Origin: Bedellia somnulentella
Taxonomy: Eukaryota > Arthropoda > Insecta > Lepidoptera > Bedelliidae
Direction of reading: 5' to 3'
Assembly (NCBI GenBank): GCA_963576735.1
Contig: CAUYWD010000196.1
Coordinates: forward strand, 1 to 64,000
DNA length: 64,000 nucleotides
The notes beneath the pieces are model-generated. The model saw only the letters and a program-made list of their open reading frames with translations. It was not told the origin of the DNA and did not search any database. The position numbers and the translations under genes are program-made. Below are positions 15,001 to 24,953 of the stretch, one piece after another (within the stretch, counting starts at the first letter, position 1; the number at the start of each line of letters is the position of its first letter).

Positions 15001-18000
15001 GTTCTTTTGGCTTTTCATAGCTACTTACCTTCATTTAGCAGTGTTCCGCCTTCCGCAACCTGAAAATAATTAATATTTGTTAGTTTTAAGTGTAAAATAT
15101 CATAAAATATCATCGAAATTTAGGTTTTTCGAAAATATTTTTAAATTTTTGTAGGCGAACAGCCACTTTTTTGTACTAAATTAGATAGATCTCGTTGAAA
15201 CACATCTTTTGAGTGCCTGATAACCGTAATCGGCCCAATACTTTTCGAGAAAATTCGAAAAAATTGTTTTTCAAAGTTTACCTTAGCGCGATACGAAATG
15301 TATGGGCGTTAGGAATTTAGAAATTAATAGTTGACTTTTGTACCCTCTTTTTGTGTTCTTTTGGCTTTTCATAGCTACTTACCTTCATTTAGCAGTGTTC
15401 CGCCTTCCGCAACCTGAAAATAATTAATATTTGTTAGTTTTAAGTGTAAAATATCATAAAATATCATCGAAATTTAGGTTTTTCGAAAATATTTTTAAAT
15501 TTTTGTAGGCGAACAGCCACTTTTTTGTACTAAATTAGATAGATCTCGTTGAAACACATCTTTTGAGTGCCTGATAACCGTAATCGGCCCAATACTTTTC
15601 GAGAAAATTCGAAAAAATTGTTTTTCAAAGTTTACCTTAGCGCGATACGAAATGTATGGGCGTTAGGAATTTAGAAATTAATAGTTGACTTTTGTACCCT
15701 CTTTTTGTGTTCTTTTGGCTTTTCATAGCTACTTACCTTCATTTAGCAGTGTTCCGCCTTCCGCAACCTGAAAATAATTAATATTTGTTAGTTTTAAGTG
15801 TAAAATATCATAAAATATCATCGAAATTTAGGTTTTTCGAAAATATTTTTAAATTTTTGTAGGCGAACAGCCACTTTTTTGTACTAAATTAGATAGATCT
15901 CGTTGAAACACATCTTTTGAGTGCCTGATAACCGTAATCGGCCCAATACTTTTCGAGAAAATTCGAAAAAATTGTTTTTCAAAGTTTACCTTAGCGCGAT
16001 ACGAAATGTATGGGCGTTAGGAATTTAGAAATTAATAGTTGACTTTTGTACCCTCTTTTTGTGTTCTTTTGGCTTTTCATAGCTACTTACCTTCATTTAG
16101 CAGTGTTCCGCCTTCCGCAACCTGAAAATAATTAATATTTGTTAGTTTTAAGTGTAAAATATCATAAAATATCATCGAAATTTAGGTTTTTCGAAAATAT
16201 TTTTAAATTTTTGTAGGCGAACAGCCACTTTTTTGTACTAAATTAGATAGATCTCGTTGAAACACATCTTTTGAGTGCCTGATAACCGTAATCGGCCCAA
16301 TACTTTTCGAGAAAATTCGAAAAAATTGTTTTTCAAAGTTTACCTTAGCGCGATACGAAATGTATGGGCGTTAGGAATTTAGAAATTAATAGTTGACTTT
16401 TGTACCCTCTTTTTGTGTTCTTTTGGCTTTTCATAGCTACTTACCTTCATTTAGCAGTGTTCCGCCTTCCGCAACCTGAAAATAATTAATATTTGTTAGT
16501 TTTAAGTGTAAAATATCATAAAATATCATCGAAATTTAGGTTTTTCGAAAATATTTTTAAATTTTTGTAGGCGAACAGCCACTTTTTTGTACTAAATTAG
16601 ATAGATCTCGTTGAAACACATCTTTTGAGTGCCTGATAACCGTAATCGGCCCAATACTTTTCGAGAAAATTCGAAAAAATTGTTTTTCAAAGTTTACCTT
16701 AGCGCGATACGAAATGTATGGGCGTTAGGAATTTAGAAATTAATAGTTGACTTTTGTACCCTCTTTTTGTGTTCTTTTGGCTTTTCATAGCTACTTACCT
16801 TCATTTAGCAGTGTTCCGCCTTCCGCAACCTGAAAATAATTAATATTTGTTAGTTTTAAGTGTAAAATATCATAAAATATCATCGAAATTTAGGTTTTTC
16901 GAAAATATTTTTAAATTTTTGTAGGCGAACAGCCACTTTTTTGTACTAAATTAGATAGATCTCGTTGAAACACATCTTTTGAGTGCCTGATAACCGTAAT
17001 CGGCCCAATACTTTTCGAGAAAATTCGAAAAAATTGTTTTTCAAAGTTTACCTTAGCGCGATACGAAATGTATGGGCGTTAGGAATTTAGAAATTAATAG
17101 TTGACTTTTGTACCCTCTTTTTGTGTTCTTTTGGCTTTTCATAGCTACTTACCTTCATTTAGCAGTGTTCCGCCTTCCGCAACCTGAAAATAATTAATAT
17201 TTGTTAGTTTTAAGTGTAAAATATCATAAAATATCATCGAAATTTAGGTTTTTCGAAAATATTTTTAAATTTTTGTAGGCGAACAGCCACTTTTTTGTAC
17301 TAAATTAGATAGATCTCGTTGAAACACATCTTTTGAGTGCCTGATAACCGTAATCGGCCCAATACTTTTCGAGAAAATTCGAAAAAATTGTTTTTCAAAG
17401 TTTACCTTAGCGCGATACGAAATGTATGGGCGTTAGGAATTTAGAAATTAATAGTTGACTTTTGTACCCTCTTTTTGTGTTCTTTTGGCTTTTCATAGCT
17501 ACTTACCTTCATTTAGCAGTGTTCCGCCTTCCGCAACCTGAAAATAATTAATATTTGTTAGTTTTAAGTGTAAAATATCATAAAATATCATCGAAATTTA
17601 GGTTTTTCGAAAATATTTTTAAATTTTTGTAGGCGAACAGCCACTTTTTTGTACTAAATTAGATAGATCTCGTTGAAACACATCTTTTGAGTGCCTGATA
17701 ACCGTAATCGGCCCAATACTTTTCGAGAAAATTCGAAAAAATTGTTTTTCAAAGTTTACCTTAGCGCGATACGAAATGTATGGGCGTTAGGAATTTAGAA
17801 ATTAATAGTTGACTTTTGTACCCTCTTTTTGTGTTCTTTTGGCTTTTCATAGCTACTTACCTTCATTTAGCAGTGTTCCGCCTTCCGCAACCTGAAAATA
17901 ATTAATATTTGTTAGTTTTAAGTGTAAAATATCATAAAATATCATCGAAATTTAGGTTTTTCGAAAATATTTTTAAATTTTTGTAGGCGAACAGCCACTT

Positions 18001-19514
18001 TTTTGTACTAAATTAGATAGATCTCGTTGAAACACATCTTTTGAGTGCCTGATAACCGTAATCGGCCCAATACTTTTCGAGAAAATTCGAAAAAATTGTT
18101 TTTCAAAGTTTACCTTAGCGCGATACGAAATGTATGGGCGTTAGGAATTTAGAAATTAATAGTTGACTTTTGTACCCTCTTTTTGTGTTCTTTTGGCTTT
18201 TCATAGCTACTTACCTTCATTTAGCAGTGTTCCGCCTTCCGCAACCTGAAAATAATTAATATTTGTTAGTTTTAAGTGTAAAATATCATAAAATATCATC
18301 GAAATTTAGGTTTTTCGAAAATATTTTTAAATTTTTGTAGGCGAACAGCCACTTTTTTGTACTAAATTAGATAGATCTCGTTGAAACACATCTTTTGAGT
18401 GCCTGATAACCGTAATCGGCCCAATACTTTTCGAGAAAATTCGAAAAAATTGTTTTTCAAAGTTTACCTTAGCGCGATACGAAATGTATGGGCGTTAGGA
18501 ATTTAGAAATTAATAGTTGACTTTTGTACCCTCTTTTTGTGTTCTTTTGGCTTTTCATAGCTACTTACCTTCATTTAGCAGTGTTCCGCCTTCCGCAACC
18601 TGAAAATAATTAATATTTGTTAGTTTTAAGTGTAAAATATCATAAAATATCATCGAAATTTAGGTTTTTCGAAAATATTTTTAAATTTTTGTAGGCGAAC
18701 AGCCACTTTTTTGTACTAAATTAGATAGATCTCGTTGAAACACATCTTTTGAGTGCCTGATAACCGTAATCGGCCCAATACTTTTCGAGAAAATTCGAAA
18801 AAATTGTTTTTCAAAGTTTACCTTAGCGCGATACGAAATGTATGGGCGTTAGGAATTTAGAAATTAATAGTTGACTTTTGTACCCTCTTTTTGTGTTCTT
18901 TTGGCTTTTCATAGCTACTTACCTTCATTTAGCAGTGTTCCGCCTTCCGCAACCTGAAAATAATTAATATTTGTTAGTTTTAAGTGTAAAATATCATAAA
19001 ATATCATCGAAATTTAGGTTTTTCGAAAATATTTTTAAATTTTTGTAGGCGAACAGCCACTTTTTTGTACTAAATTAGATAGATCTCGTTGAAACACATC
19101 TTTTGAGTGCCTGATAACCGTAATCGGCCCAATACTTTTCGAGAAAATTCGAAAAAATTGTTTTTCAAAGTTTACCTTAGCGCGATACGAAATGTATGGG
19201 CGTTAGGAATTTAGAAATTAATAGTTGACTTTTGTACCCTCTTTTTGTGTTCTTTTGGCTTTTCATAGCTACTTACCTTCATTTAGCAGTGTTCCGCCTT
19301 CCGCAACCTGAAAATAATTAATATTTGTTAGTTTTAAGTGTAAAATATCATAAAATATCATCGAAATTTAGGTTTTTCGAAAATATTTTTAAATTTTTGT
19401 AGGCGAACAGCCACTTTTTTGTACTAAATTAGATAGATCTCGTTGAAACACATCTTTTGAGTGCCTGATAACCGTAATCGGCCCAATACTTTTCGAGAAA
19501 ATTCGAAAAAATTG
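1..19514. repeat. 354-bp tandem satellite array, 55.1 copies
   Basis: The sequence from position 1 recurs exactly every 354 bases; the 56th copy starts at 19471 and breaks off after 44 bases at 19514. Ten units are 3540 bases, so the printed lines repeat in phase, and comparing them by eye I found no variant base. The unit is AT-rich and has no ORF of note. It contains a 10-bp tandem duplication (AAAATATCAT twice, 226-245 of unit 1) and several TTCGAAAA-type motifs. It is not telomeric repeat and contains no spacer-like variation. A unit of 354 bp is about two nucleosome repeats, as in many heterochromatic satellites (inference). The perfect uniformity suggests very recent amplification or an assembler-filled array. 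Confidence 0.97.
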
Positions 19515-19665
19515 AAAATTTTTGCCCGCCCACCCTCCCGGTTTTTTCTGAGCAGGTGGACTACGACCCAATATCCGAAAAATAATTTTCTGGAAATCTG
19601 TCAATATTTTCTCTCGGGAACTATAATATATCTATAATACTTACCAGTTGTAATCTAACTAAACC
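19515..19665 (+). other. 5' UTR of the plus-strand LINE
   Basis: This stretch lies between the last satellite base and the ORF1 ATG. It starts with a run of A and T, then a C-rich segment (GCCCGCCCACCCTCCC) and an AT-rich tail. I could not fold it into the ribozyme seen at the 5' ends of the minus-strand elements. An internal promoter is expected in LINEs, but no motif can be named here. Confidence 0.6.
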
Positions 19666-21033
19666 ATGGCATCACGGGCATCACGGGCATCAAGTCCGTC
19701 ATCTAAAGCCCCCGCTAAGACTTCCGACAGTGGGGAAAAGCCTGCACCCAATGCCAAGAAGTTGCTGTCTAAGAAGGCAAACGGAACTATTATTGCGTTC
19801 GATAATGTCGAACATTTTAGTACCGACGAAGCTATCGAAACACTCATGCTGTCATTAGAATACGAGTTTAAACATTGCCCCAATACTAAAACTAGCCTCA
19901 AAAAGCAAGGCTCCGCAACTTTAGCTGGTATTAGAAAAATTCTAACAAAAAGTCAGGGAACAAAATTGACTGGGGTATCACTGCGGGAAGCAGCTGAACT
20001 AAAGGAGGACAATGAAAGGCTCGCAGCAGAGAACGCGGAGCTGAAGAAGAGGCTAAACCTAAACACCCTCGCTGAGCCCTCTAATCTGAATTTAAATTTA
20101 TCTCCATTGGAAGAAGGTATAAGACAGCTAAAGCAACAGATGGAGGAGAACAGGGAACGGATGGAATCTATGGCGGAGAATCTTAATCAAATTAAGATAC
20201 AAGGCAGCACAACTCAGCCTCAAATTACATATGCAGACATGGCAGCAAAGCCTAAAGGCTTAGAGCGACAGAAAATGCAAGTACTCCACTCCATAGTGGT
20301 CTCATCACAAAACCCTGAAGACACCAGTAATAAGGTGGTAGATGGTATAAGAGACGCAATGGATGCCATAAATTCTGGAATCCAAATAGATAATATCCGC
20401 AAAGCAAAGGGACAGAAAGTTATAATAGGCTGCAAAACAAAGAAAGAACTAGAAAGAGTACAGAGCAAAATTAAAGCAAAAGGAGTGCTAAAAGTGGAGG
20501 AGGTCGAAAATAAAGACCCTCTTATAGTGCTAAAGAACGTTCTTAAGATATACTCGGAAGAACAAATAATAGCGGCACTGAAAATTCAAAACCGTTCGCT
20601 GCTAAAAGATGTCGATAGCGCCGACATTAGAATAAAGGAACGGTACCGTCGGCAATGCAAAAACCCCCTGCAGAATCATGTGATCCTGGAAGTATCTCCA
20701 AAGGTCTACCAAAGGCTAACCAAGGCAAAAATGGTATACATTGACATCCTTCCGATCAGGGTGGCTGATCAGTCACCGCTGACACAATGCTCAAGATGCC
20801 TGGGTTATGGACATAGCAGGAAACTCTGCCAAGAAACAGCAGACTTATGCTCCCACTGTGGCGGTGACCACCTAAAGGCAAGGTGCAGTAGTTTTATCGC
20901 TGGAGACGCACCTTGCTGTGTCAACTGTAAAAAAGCCGGCCTTGAGATGTTGGAGCATAACAGCTTTGACAGAGAGTGCCCAGTTAGAATGAGATGGGAC
21001 GAACTGGCACGATCTCGGGTGGCATATTGCTAA
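19666..21033 (+). CDS. ORF1 (Gag-like RNA-binding protein) of the plus-strand LINE, 455 aa
   Basis: This is the nucleic-acid-binding Gag-like protein that packages LINE RNA. The N-terminus is rich in Ala/Ser/Lys. A coiled coil lies at about residues 105-135 (leucine-spaced, Glu/Lys-rich) with a second charged helix near 150-175. The C-terminus carries zinc knuckles: a CCHC of the form CX2CX4HX4C at about 374-387, a second (CSHCGGDHLKARC) at about 393-405, and a looser Cys/His cluster at about 418-440. This arrangement is standard for two-ORF LINEs of the R1/I/LOA groups. The ATG at 19666 is the first in the frame, preceded by CC. ORF1 stops 4 bases before the ORF2 ATG, in another frame, so ORF2 is probably made by reinitiation. 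The frame is intact. Confidence 0.9.
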   Translation: MASRASRASSPSSKAPAKTSDSGEKPAPNAKKLLSKKANGTIIAFDNVEHFSTDEAIETLMLSLEYEFKHCPNTKTSLKKQGSATLAGIRKILTKSQGTKLTGVSLREAAELKEDNERLAAENAELKKRLNLNTLAEPSNLNLNLSPLEEGIRQLKQQMEENRERMESMAENLNQIKIQGSTTQPQITYADMAAKPKGLERQKMQVLHSIVVSSQNPEDTSNKVVDGIRDAMDAINSGIQIDNIRKAKGQKVIIGCKTKKELERVQSKIKAKGVLKVEEVENKDPLIVLKNVLKIYSEEQIIAALKIQNRSLLKDVDSADIRIKERYRRQCKNPLQNHVILEVSPKVYQRLTKAKMVYIDILPIRVADQSPLTQCSRCLGYGHSRKLCQETADLCSHCGGDHLKARCSSFIAGDAPCCVNCKKAGLEMLEHNSFDRECPVRMRWDELARSRVAYC

Positions 21034-21037
21034 GGGC

Positions 21038-24000
21038 ATGGCAAGCAACAAACAGTCTAACAACATAAATTCACGGAATATTCTACAGGCGAACCTCCAG
21101 AGAAGCCAGCTGGCCACCAGTGAGCTGTTTTTAGAAGGAATGAAGAGGAGAACCCTCTTTGCACTCGTGCAAGAACCCTATGTGGGCGCCGAAGGCGTTG
21201 TTAAGCAGCCCACTGGCGTCCGAATTATACAGGCGGACGGCAGTAAACTCAACCCAGTTAAAGCAGCAATTATTGTCCTCAACCAAGAGATAGAAATTAT
21301 GCAGGACCCTCTCACCACACACAATATTGCTGTAGCCACCCTGAAGACGGAGGAATGGACCATGGTCGTAGTAAGTATGTACCTGGAAGGGACGGAACCA
21401 CTTGATCGGTACACTGAAAGGTTAAAAGAAATCTCACGAGCACACAAAGAGGCTAGAATTCTGATGGCAGGAGACATCAACGCCAAAAGTCACTGGTGGG
21501 GTAGCGGTATGGATGACCACAGAGGCGAAGAAATGATGGGCCTCTTTGACGAGTTGGACCTCCAGGTGCTAAACCAGGGCGATGTACCAACCTTCTACAC
21601 GATACGTGGAGGCAAAGAATTCAGGAGTTTGGTTGATGTAACCGTGTCGACTGCCGATCTGATGCCTCATATCGAGAATTGGCAAGTACTGCCGGATGCC
21701 ACAAGCGCCGATCACAGGGCGATATCCTTCGACATGGTGGCCAGGCCAAATTTCAGCGAGCATAAGAAAAAAACCACCAGAAAATATAACACCCAAAAGG
21801 CAGAATGGCCAAAATTTAAGGCAAAACTGGGAGAACTTTTGACAAAGCATGGAATAACCACGGCACAAGTCAGGAAACTAGATAATAAGCAACAACTAGA
21901 AACCCTAGTTGAAAAATTTACGAGTTGTGTTACGGAAGCCTGTGAATTTGCAATCCCCCTCATAAAAAGAAGACCCAAGCCGACCCTGCACTGGTGGAAT
22001 GGAGAATTGGAGAAAATGCAGAAGGATGTCCGAACGAAAAAGAGAAGGATCTCGTGGGCCGCCCCGTGTCGCCGCCAATATGTCGTCAACCAATATCTCG
22101 AAGCAAAAGCCTCCTATGAGGAGCAGGCCAAGCAAGCTCAGACAGCCAGTTGGAAGGAGTTTTGCTCTAAGCAGGACCGCGAAAGCATGTGGGATGGGAT
22201 ATATAGGGTAATTAGAGGAGCGCAGAAGAAATCCGAGGATAAGCTACTAACTAAGGATGGAATGTTCCTCACACCACAAGAGTCAGTTGACTTGCTGACA
22301 TCTACCTTTTTTCCTGACGACAGAGAGGAAGAAGACAGTGAGGAACATTCCAACATTAGAAGGAAGGCGGAGGACCTGGAACGGAACAACACAGCACCAA
22401 ATGATCCCCCTTTTACAATGGCCGAGCTCCTGAAGGCTGCGGAAAGCTTCAGCCCCAAAAAAGCCCCTGGTGCTGATGGCTTTACGGCCGATATATGTAA
22501 AACAGTAGTAGAAACGTGTGGCGAAGTCTTTCTAGCCATAGCAAACAAATGCCTTACTATGTCCTGCTTCCCATCAATCTGGAAAGAAAGCGAAATATTG
22601 ACGCTAAGGAAGACAGGAAAAGACACCTACACGGAACCAAAGTCTTATCGTCCCATTGGTCTGCTGCCTGTCCTGGGCAAAATCGTGGAAAAGATTCTGA
22701 TAAGCCGAGTTAAACACTGTGTGCTCCCTAAATCTAACTCATCCCAATATGGCTTTGTACCGCAGCATTCTACCGAGGATGCGCTCTACGACCTGATTAG
22801 TAGACTTAAGGAAAACAACCGAGACAAATTAATTAGTTTGGTGGTATCCTTGGATATAATGGGTGCATTTGATAATGCGTGGTGGCCAGCAATTAGATGT
22901 CAGTTGGCAGCTAAGGGCTGCCCACCTAACATTTGTAGAATTCTGTCAAGTTATTTAAGCGATCGCAAGGTAAATGTTACATATGCTGGGGCAACATCTT
23001 GCAAGCAAACTACTAAAGGGTGCGTGCAGGGCTCTATTAGCGGACCCACACTGTGGAACCTGCTCTTGGATCCACTGCTGGACCAGCTGGAGAAAAAGGG
23101 AATATATTGTCAAGCATTTGCCGACGATATTGTTTTAATATTTAGCGGCAAATCAACAAAAGACATCGAAGCCCAAGCAAATGAAACCCTCGATGAAGTC
23201 CTGCAGTGGGGAGCCGCAAATAAGCTACAGTTTGCGCCCCAAAAAACCAATGCTATGATTGTCACCAAAAAACTTAACATCGAAGAACCACAGTTACGGA
23301 TGGGTGGTACAAGAATTCAGATAGTTGACCAAATTAAATTGCTAGGACTCATTATAGACAATAAGATGACCTTCAACCAACATGTCACCTACATATGCTC
23401 CAAGGCTACCAATATCTATAAAGCCTTGGCCCGAACTGCAAAAATTAACTGGGGTCTCAATTCTGATATAATTCGTACCATCTATGTATCAGTAATTGAA
23501 CCCATTATCCTATATGCCGCAAGCTGCTGGGCACCTGAAGCAAGCAAAATAAAATCACGCAACAAACTAGACAACCTCCAGAGAAGCTTCGCTCAGAAAA
23601 TCATTAAAGCATATCGCACTGTATCACTGAATGCGGCGCTGGCGATATCCGGCCTTTTACCCCTTGATCTAAGAATAAGAGAAGCAGCACTACTCTATGA
23701 GGCGAAAAGAGGAAGACCCCAGGATTGTATAGGAGGGAGGAAAGTAGAAGAAAGCGTATGCTACTTAAAGAAACCCCACCCGGCAGCAGATGATCTGGTC
23801 AAAATCAATGTCACGGAGGATACCCTAGATATTGAAAGCACCATCGACTCAATAGACGTCTACACCGATGGCAGCAAGATAGATAACAAGGTTGGAGCAG
23901 CAGTGACAATTTGGAAAAACCAGACGGAGATATACAAATCCAAGTATAAGCTCGAGCCCTTCTGCAGTGTTTATCAAGCGGAAATGTACGCGATATACAA

Positions 24001-24718
24001 GGCGACTGACAAGATACTTGCCATGAACAACGAAGCAAATTATCGAATCCTGAGTGACTCAAGGTCAGCTCTCGAAACTCTACGCAACGCAAACAATCTT
24101 AACCCAGTAGCTTTCAAGATCAAATCGAACCTGCGAGAAATTCAGGCACAAGGGAAAGATCTTGAGCTCCGATGGATACGAGCCCACATCGGCACAAAAG
24201 GGAACGAACGAGCGGACGAGCTCGCGAAAGACGCGGCGCTAAAACTAAAAACAAAGGCAGATTACAGTAACTGCCCGATATCATATATCAAGAAGAACAT
24301 AAGGGAAGAAACAAAACATCTATGGAACCAGAGATACACTACATCTAACACTGGCATTACTACTAAGACATTTCTCCCAAGCATTACCGACTCGTACCCT
24401 CTAGTTCGAAAACTCCATCTGACACCCCACTTCGTCCAAGCCTTAACAGGACACGGTGGCTTTGCATCATATCTATACCGCTTTAAACTTAAACCGGATC
24501 CCGGTTGCGACTGTGACCGTAACATTGACGAAACAATTCACCATCTTCTGTTTGATTGCCCCAGATATGGCCGACAACGCTATGAAACTGAAATGTTAAC
24601 TCAGACTAAAATAAAAATTGAAACGGTATCACAAATTTTAGCTGATAAGAGTATAAGGTGTTATCTACAAGATTTTTGTGAGAAAATTGTAAGAGACGCT
24701 TGCAAAAGAAATAAATGA
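21038..24718 (+). CDS. ORF2 polyprotein: AP endonuclease, reverse transcriptase, RNase H, 1226 aa
   Basis: This is the enzyme for target-primed reverse transcription. Residues 1-230 form the apurinic-type endonuclease, with the QEP motif early, GDINAKSHWWGS near 144 and SADHRAISF near 225. The RT core runs from about 465 to 760: KKAPGADGF, YRPIGLLPVLGK, LDIMGAFDNAWW near 603, and the catalytic FADD near 692. An RNase H domain follows from about 938, with YTDGSK, QAE, SDSRS, and RAHIG ... ERADELAKDA near 1047-1065, so all four acidic/His positions appear present. After it comes a C-terminal Cys/His cluster (CDCDRN ... HHLLFDCP). No stop or frameshift breaks it, so the copy looks young. The RNase H domain sets it apart from the minus-strand elements here. 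Confidence 0.93.
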   Translation: MASNKQSNNINSRNILQANLQRSQLATSELFLEGMKRRTLFALVQEPYVGAEGVVKQPTGVRIIQADGSKLNPVKAAIIVLNQEIEIMQDPLTTHNIAVATLKTEEWTMVVVSMYLEGTEPLDRYTERLKEISRAHKEARILMAGDINAKSHWWGSGMDDHRGEEMMGLFDELDLQVLNQGDVPTFYTIRGGKEFRSLVDVTVSTADLMPHIENWQVLPDATSADHRAISFDMVARPNFSEHKKKTTRKYNTQKAEWPKFKAKLGELLTKHGITTAQVRKLDNKQQLETLVEKFTSCVTEACEFAIPLIKRRPKPTLHWWNGELEKMQKDVRTKKRRISWAAPCRRQYVVNQYLEAKASYEEQAKQAQTASWKEFCSKQDRESMWDGIYRVIRGAQKKSEDKLLTKDGMFLTPQESVDLLTSTFFPDDREEEDSEEHSNIRRKAEDLERNNTAPNDPPFTMAELLKAAESFSPKKAPGADGFTADICKTVVETCGEVFLAIANKCLTMSCFPSIWKESEILTLRKTGKDTYTEPKSYRPIGLLPVLGKIVEKILISRVKHCVLPKSNSSQYGFVPQHSTEDALYDLISRLKENNRDKLISLVVSLDIMGAFDNAWWPAIRCQLAAKGCPPNICRILSSYLSDRKVNVTYAGATSCKQTTKGCVQGSISGPTLWNLLLDPLLDQLEKKGIYCQAFADDIVLIFSGKSTKDIEAQANETLDEVLQWGAANKLQFAPQKTNAMIVTKKLNIEEPQLRMGGTRIQIVDQIKLLGLIIDNKMTFNQHVTYICSKATNIYKALARTAKINWGLNSDIIRTIYVSVIEPIILYAASCWAPEASKIKSRNKLDNLQRSFAQKIIKAYRTVSLNAALAISGLLPLDLRIREAALLYEAKRGRPQDCIGGRKVEESVCYLKKPHPAADDLVKINVTEDTLDIESTIDSIDVYTDGSKIDNKVGAAVTIWKNQTEIYKSKYKLEPFCSVYQAEMYAIYKATDKILAMNNEANYRILSDSRSALETLRNANNLNPVAFKIKSNLREIQAQGKDLELRWIRAHIGTKGNERADELAKDAALKLKTKADYSNCPISYIKKNIREETKHLWNQRYTTSNTGITTKTFLPSITDSYPLVRKLHLTPHFVQALTGHGGFASYLYRFKLKPDPGCDCDRNIDETIHHLLFDCPRYGRQRYETEMLTQTKIKIETVSQILADKSIRCYLQDFCEKIVRDACKRNK

Positions 24719-24953
24719 GATAGAAATTAGTCCAAAACTTATAAACCTACTAACTAGGAATGTTACTCTCAAAATAGCACTAAGAATGTGCTATGAATGT
24801 GAATTGTCTATGATCGGATTTAAACAAATGCAAAAAATAAATAAAAAACGCTGCTCCAAAAGAAAACGTATCCAACCACCCTGGTCATGCCAGGGAAGCA
24901 AAGCTGAAGTTACTAAAAGATAACTTCATACAAAAAAAAAAAAAAAAAAAAAA
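24719..24953 (+). other. 3' UTR, hairpins and poly(A) of the plus-strand LINE
   Basis: The short 3' UTR has two overlapping AATAAA hexamers from 24836, a hairpin CCCTGG/CCAGGG (24879-24884 with 24890-24895) and a second hairpin GAAGTTA/TAACTTC (24906-24912 with 24921-24927). The poly(A) follows at 24932-24953. Hairpins close to the tail are candidates for recognition by the element's RT (inference). Confidence 0.75.

Larger units (their letters stand above)
19515..24953 (+). mobile_element. Full-length-looking non-LTR retrotransposon with RNase H, TRAS orientation
   Basis: The unit has a 5' UTR (19515-19665), ORF1 Gag, ORF2 EN-RT-RNase H, a 3' UTR with hairpins and a poly(A) of about 22 A (24932-24953) that passes directly into CCTAA repeats. 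The polarity, poly(A) followed by CCTAA, is that described for TRAS elements and opposite to the SART-like copies further right. The 5' boundary is set where the satellite unit stops matching. No target-site duplication is visible because the two flanks differ: satellite on the left, telomeric repeat on the right. The RNase H domain is more typical of the I, LOA or Jockey-related clades than of TRAS/R1, so clade assignment is left open. Confidence 0.85.

Noticed and set aside
1..19514. Possible CRISPR or repeat-spacer array
   Set aside because: The repeats are contiguous 354-bp units without variable spacers, in a eukaryotic telomere context; it is a satellite.
19389..19604. Small minus-strand ORF across the satellite/LINE border
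   Set aside because: It spans two unrelated sequences and has no recognisable feature.
19515..19665. HDV-like or hammerhead ribozyme at the 5' end of the plus-strand LINE
   Set aside because: No P1/P2 pairing of the needed order and no hammerhead core (CUGANGA with GAAA) could be found by eye.
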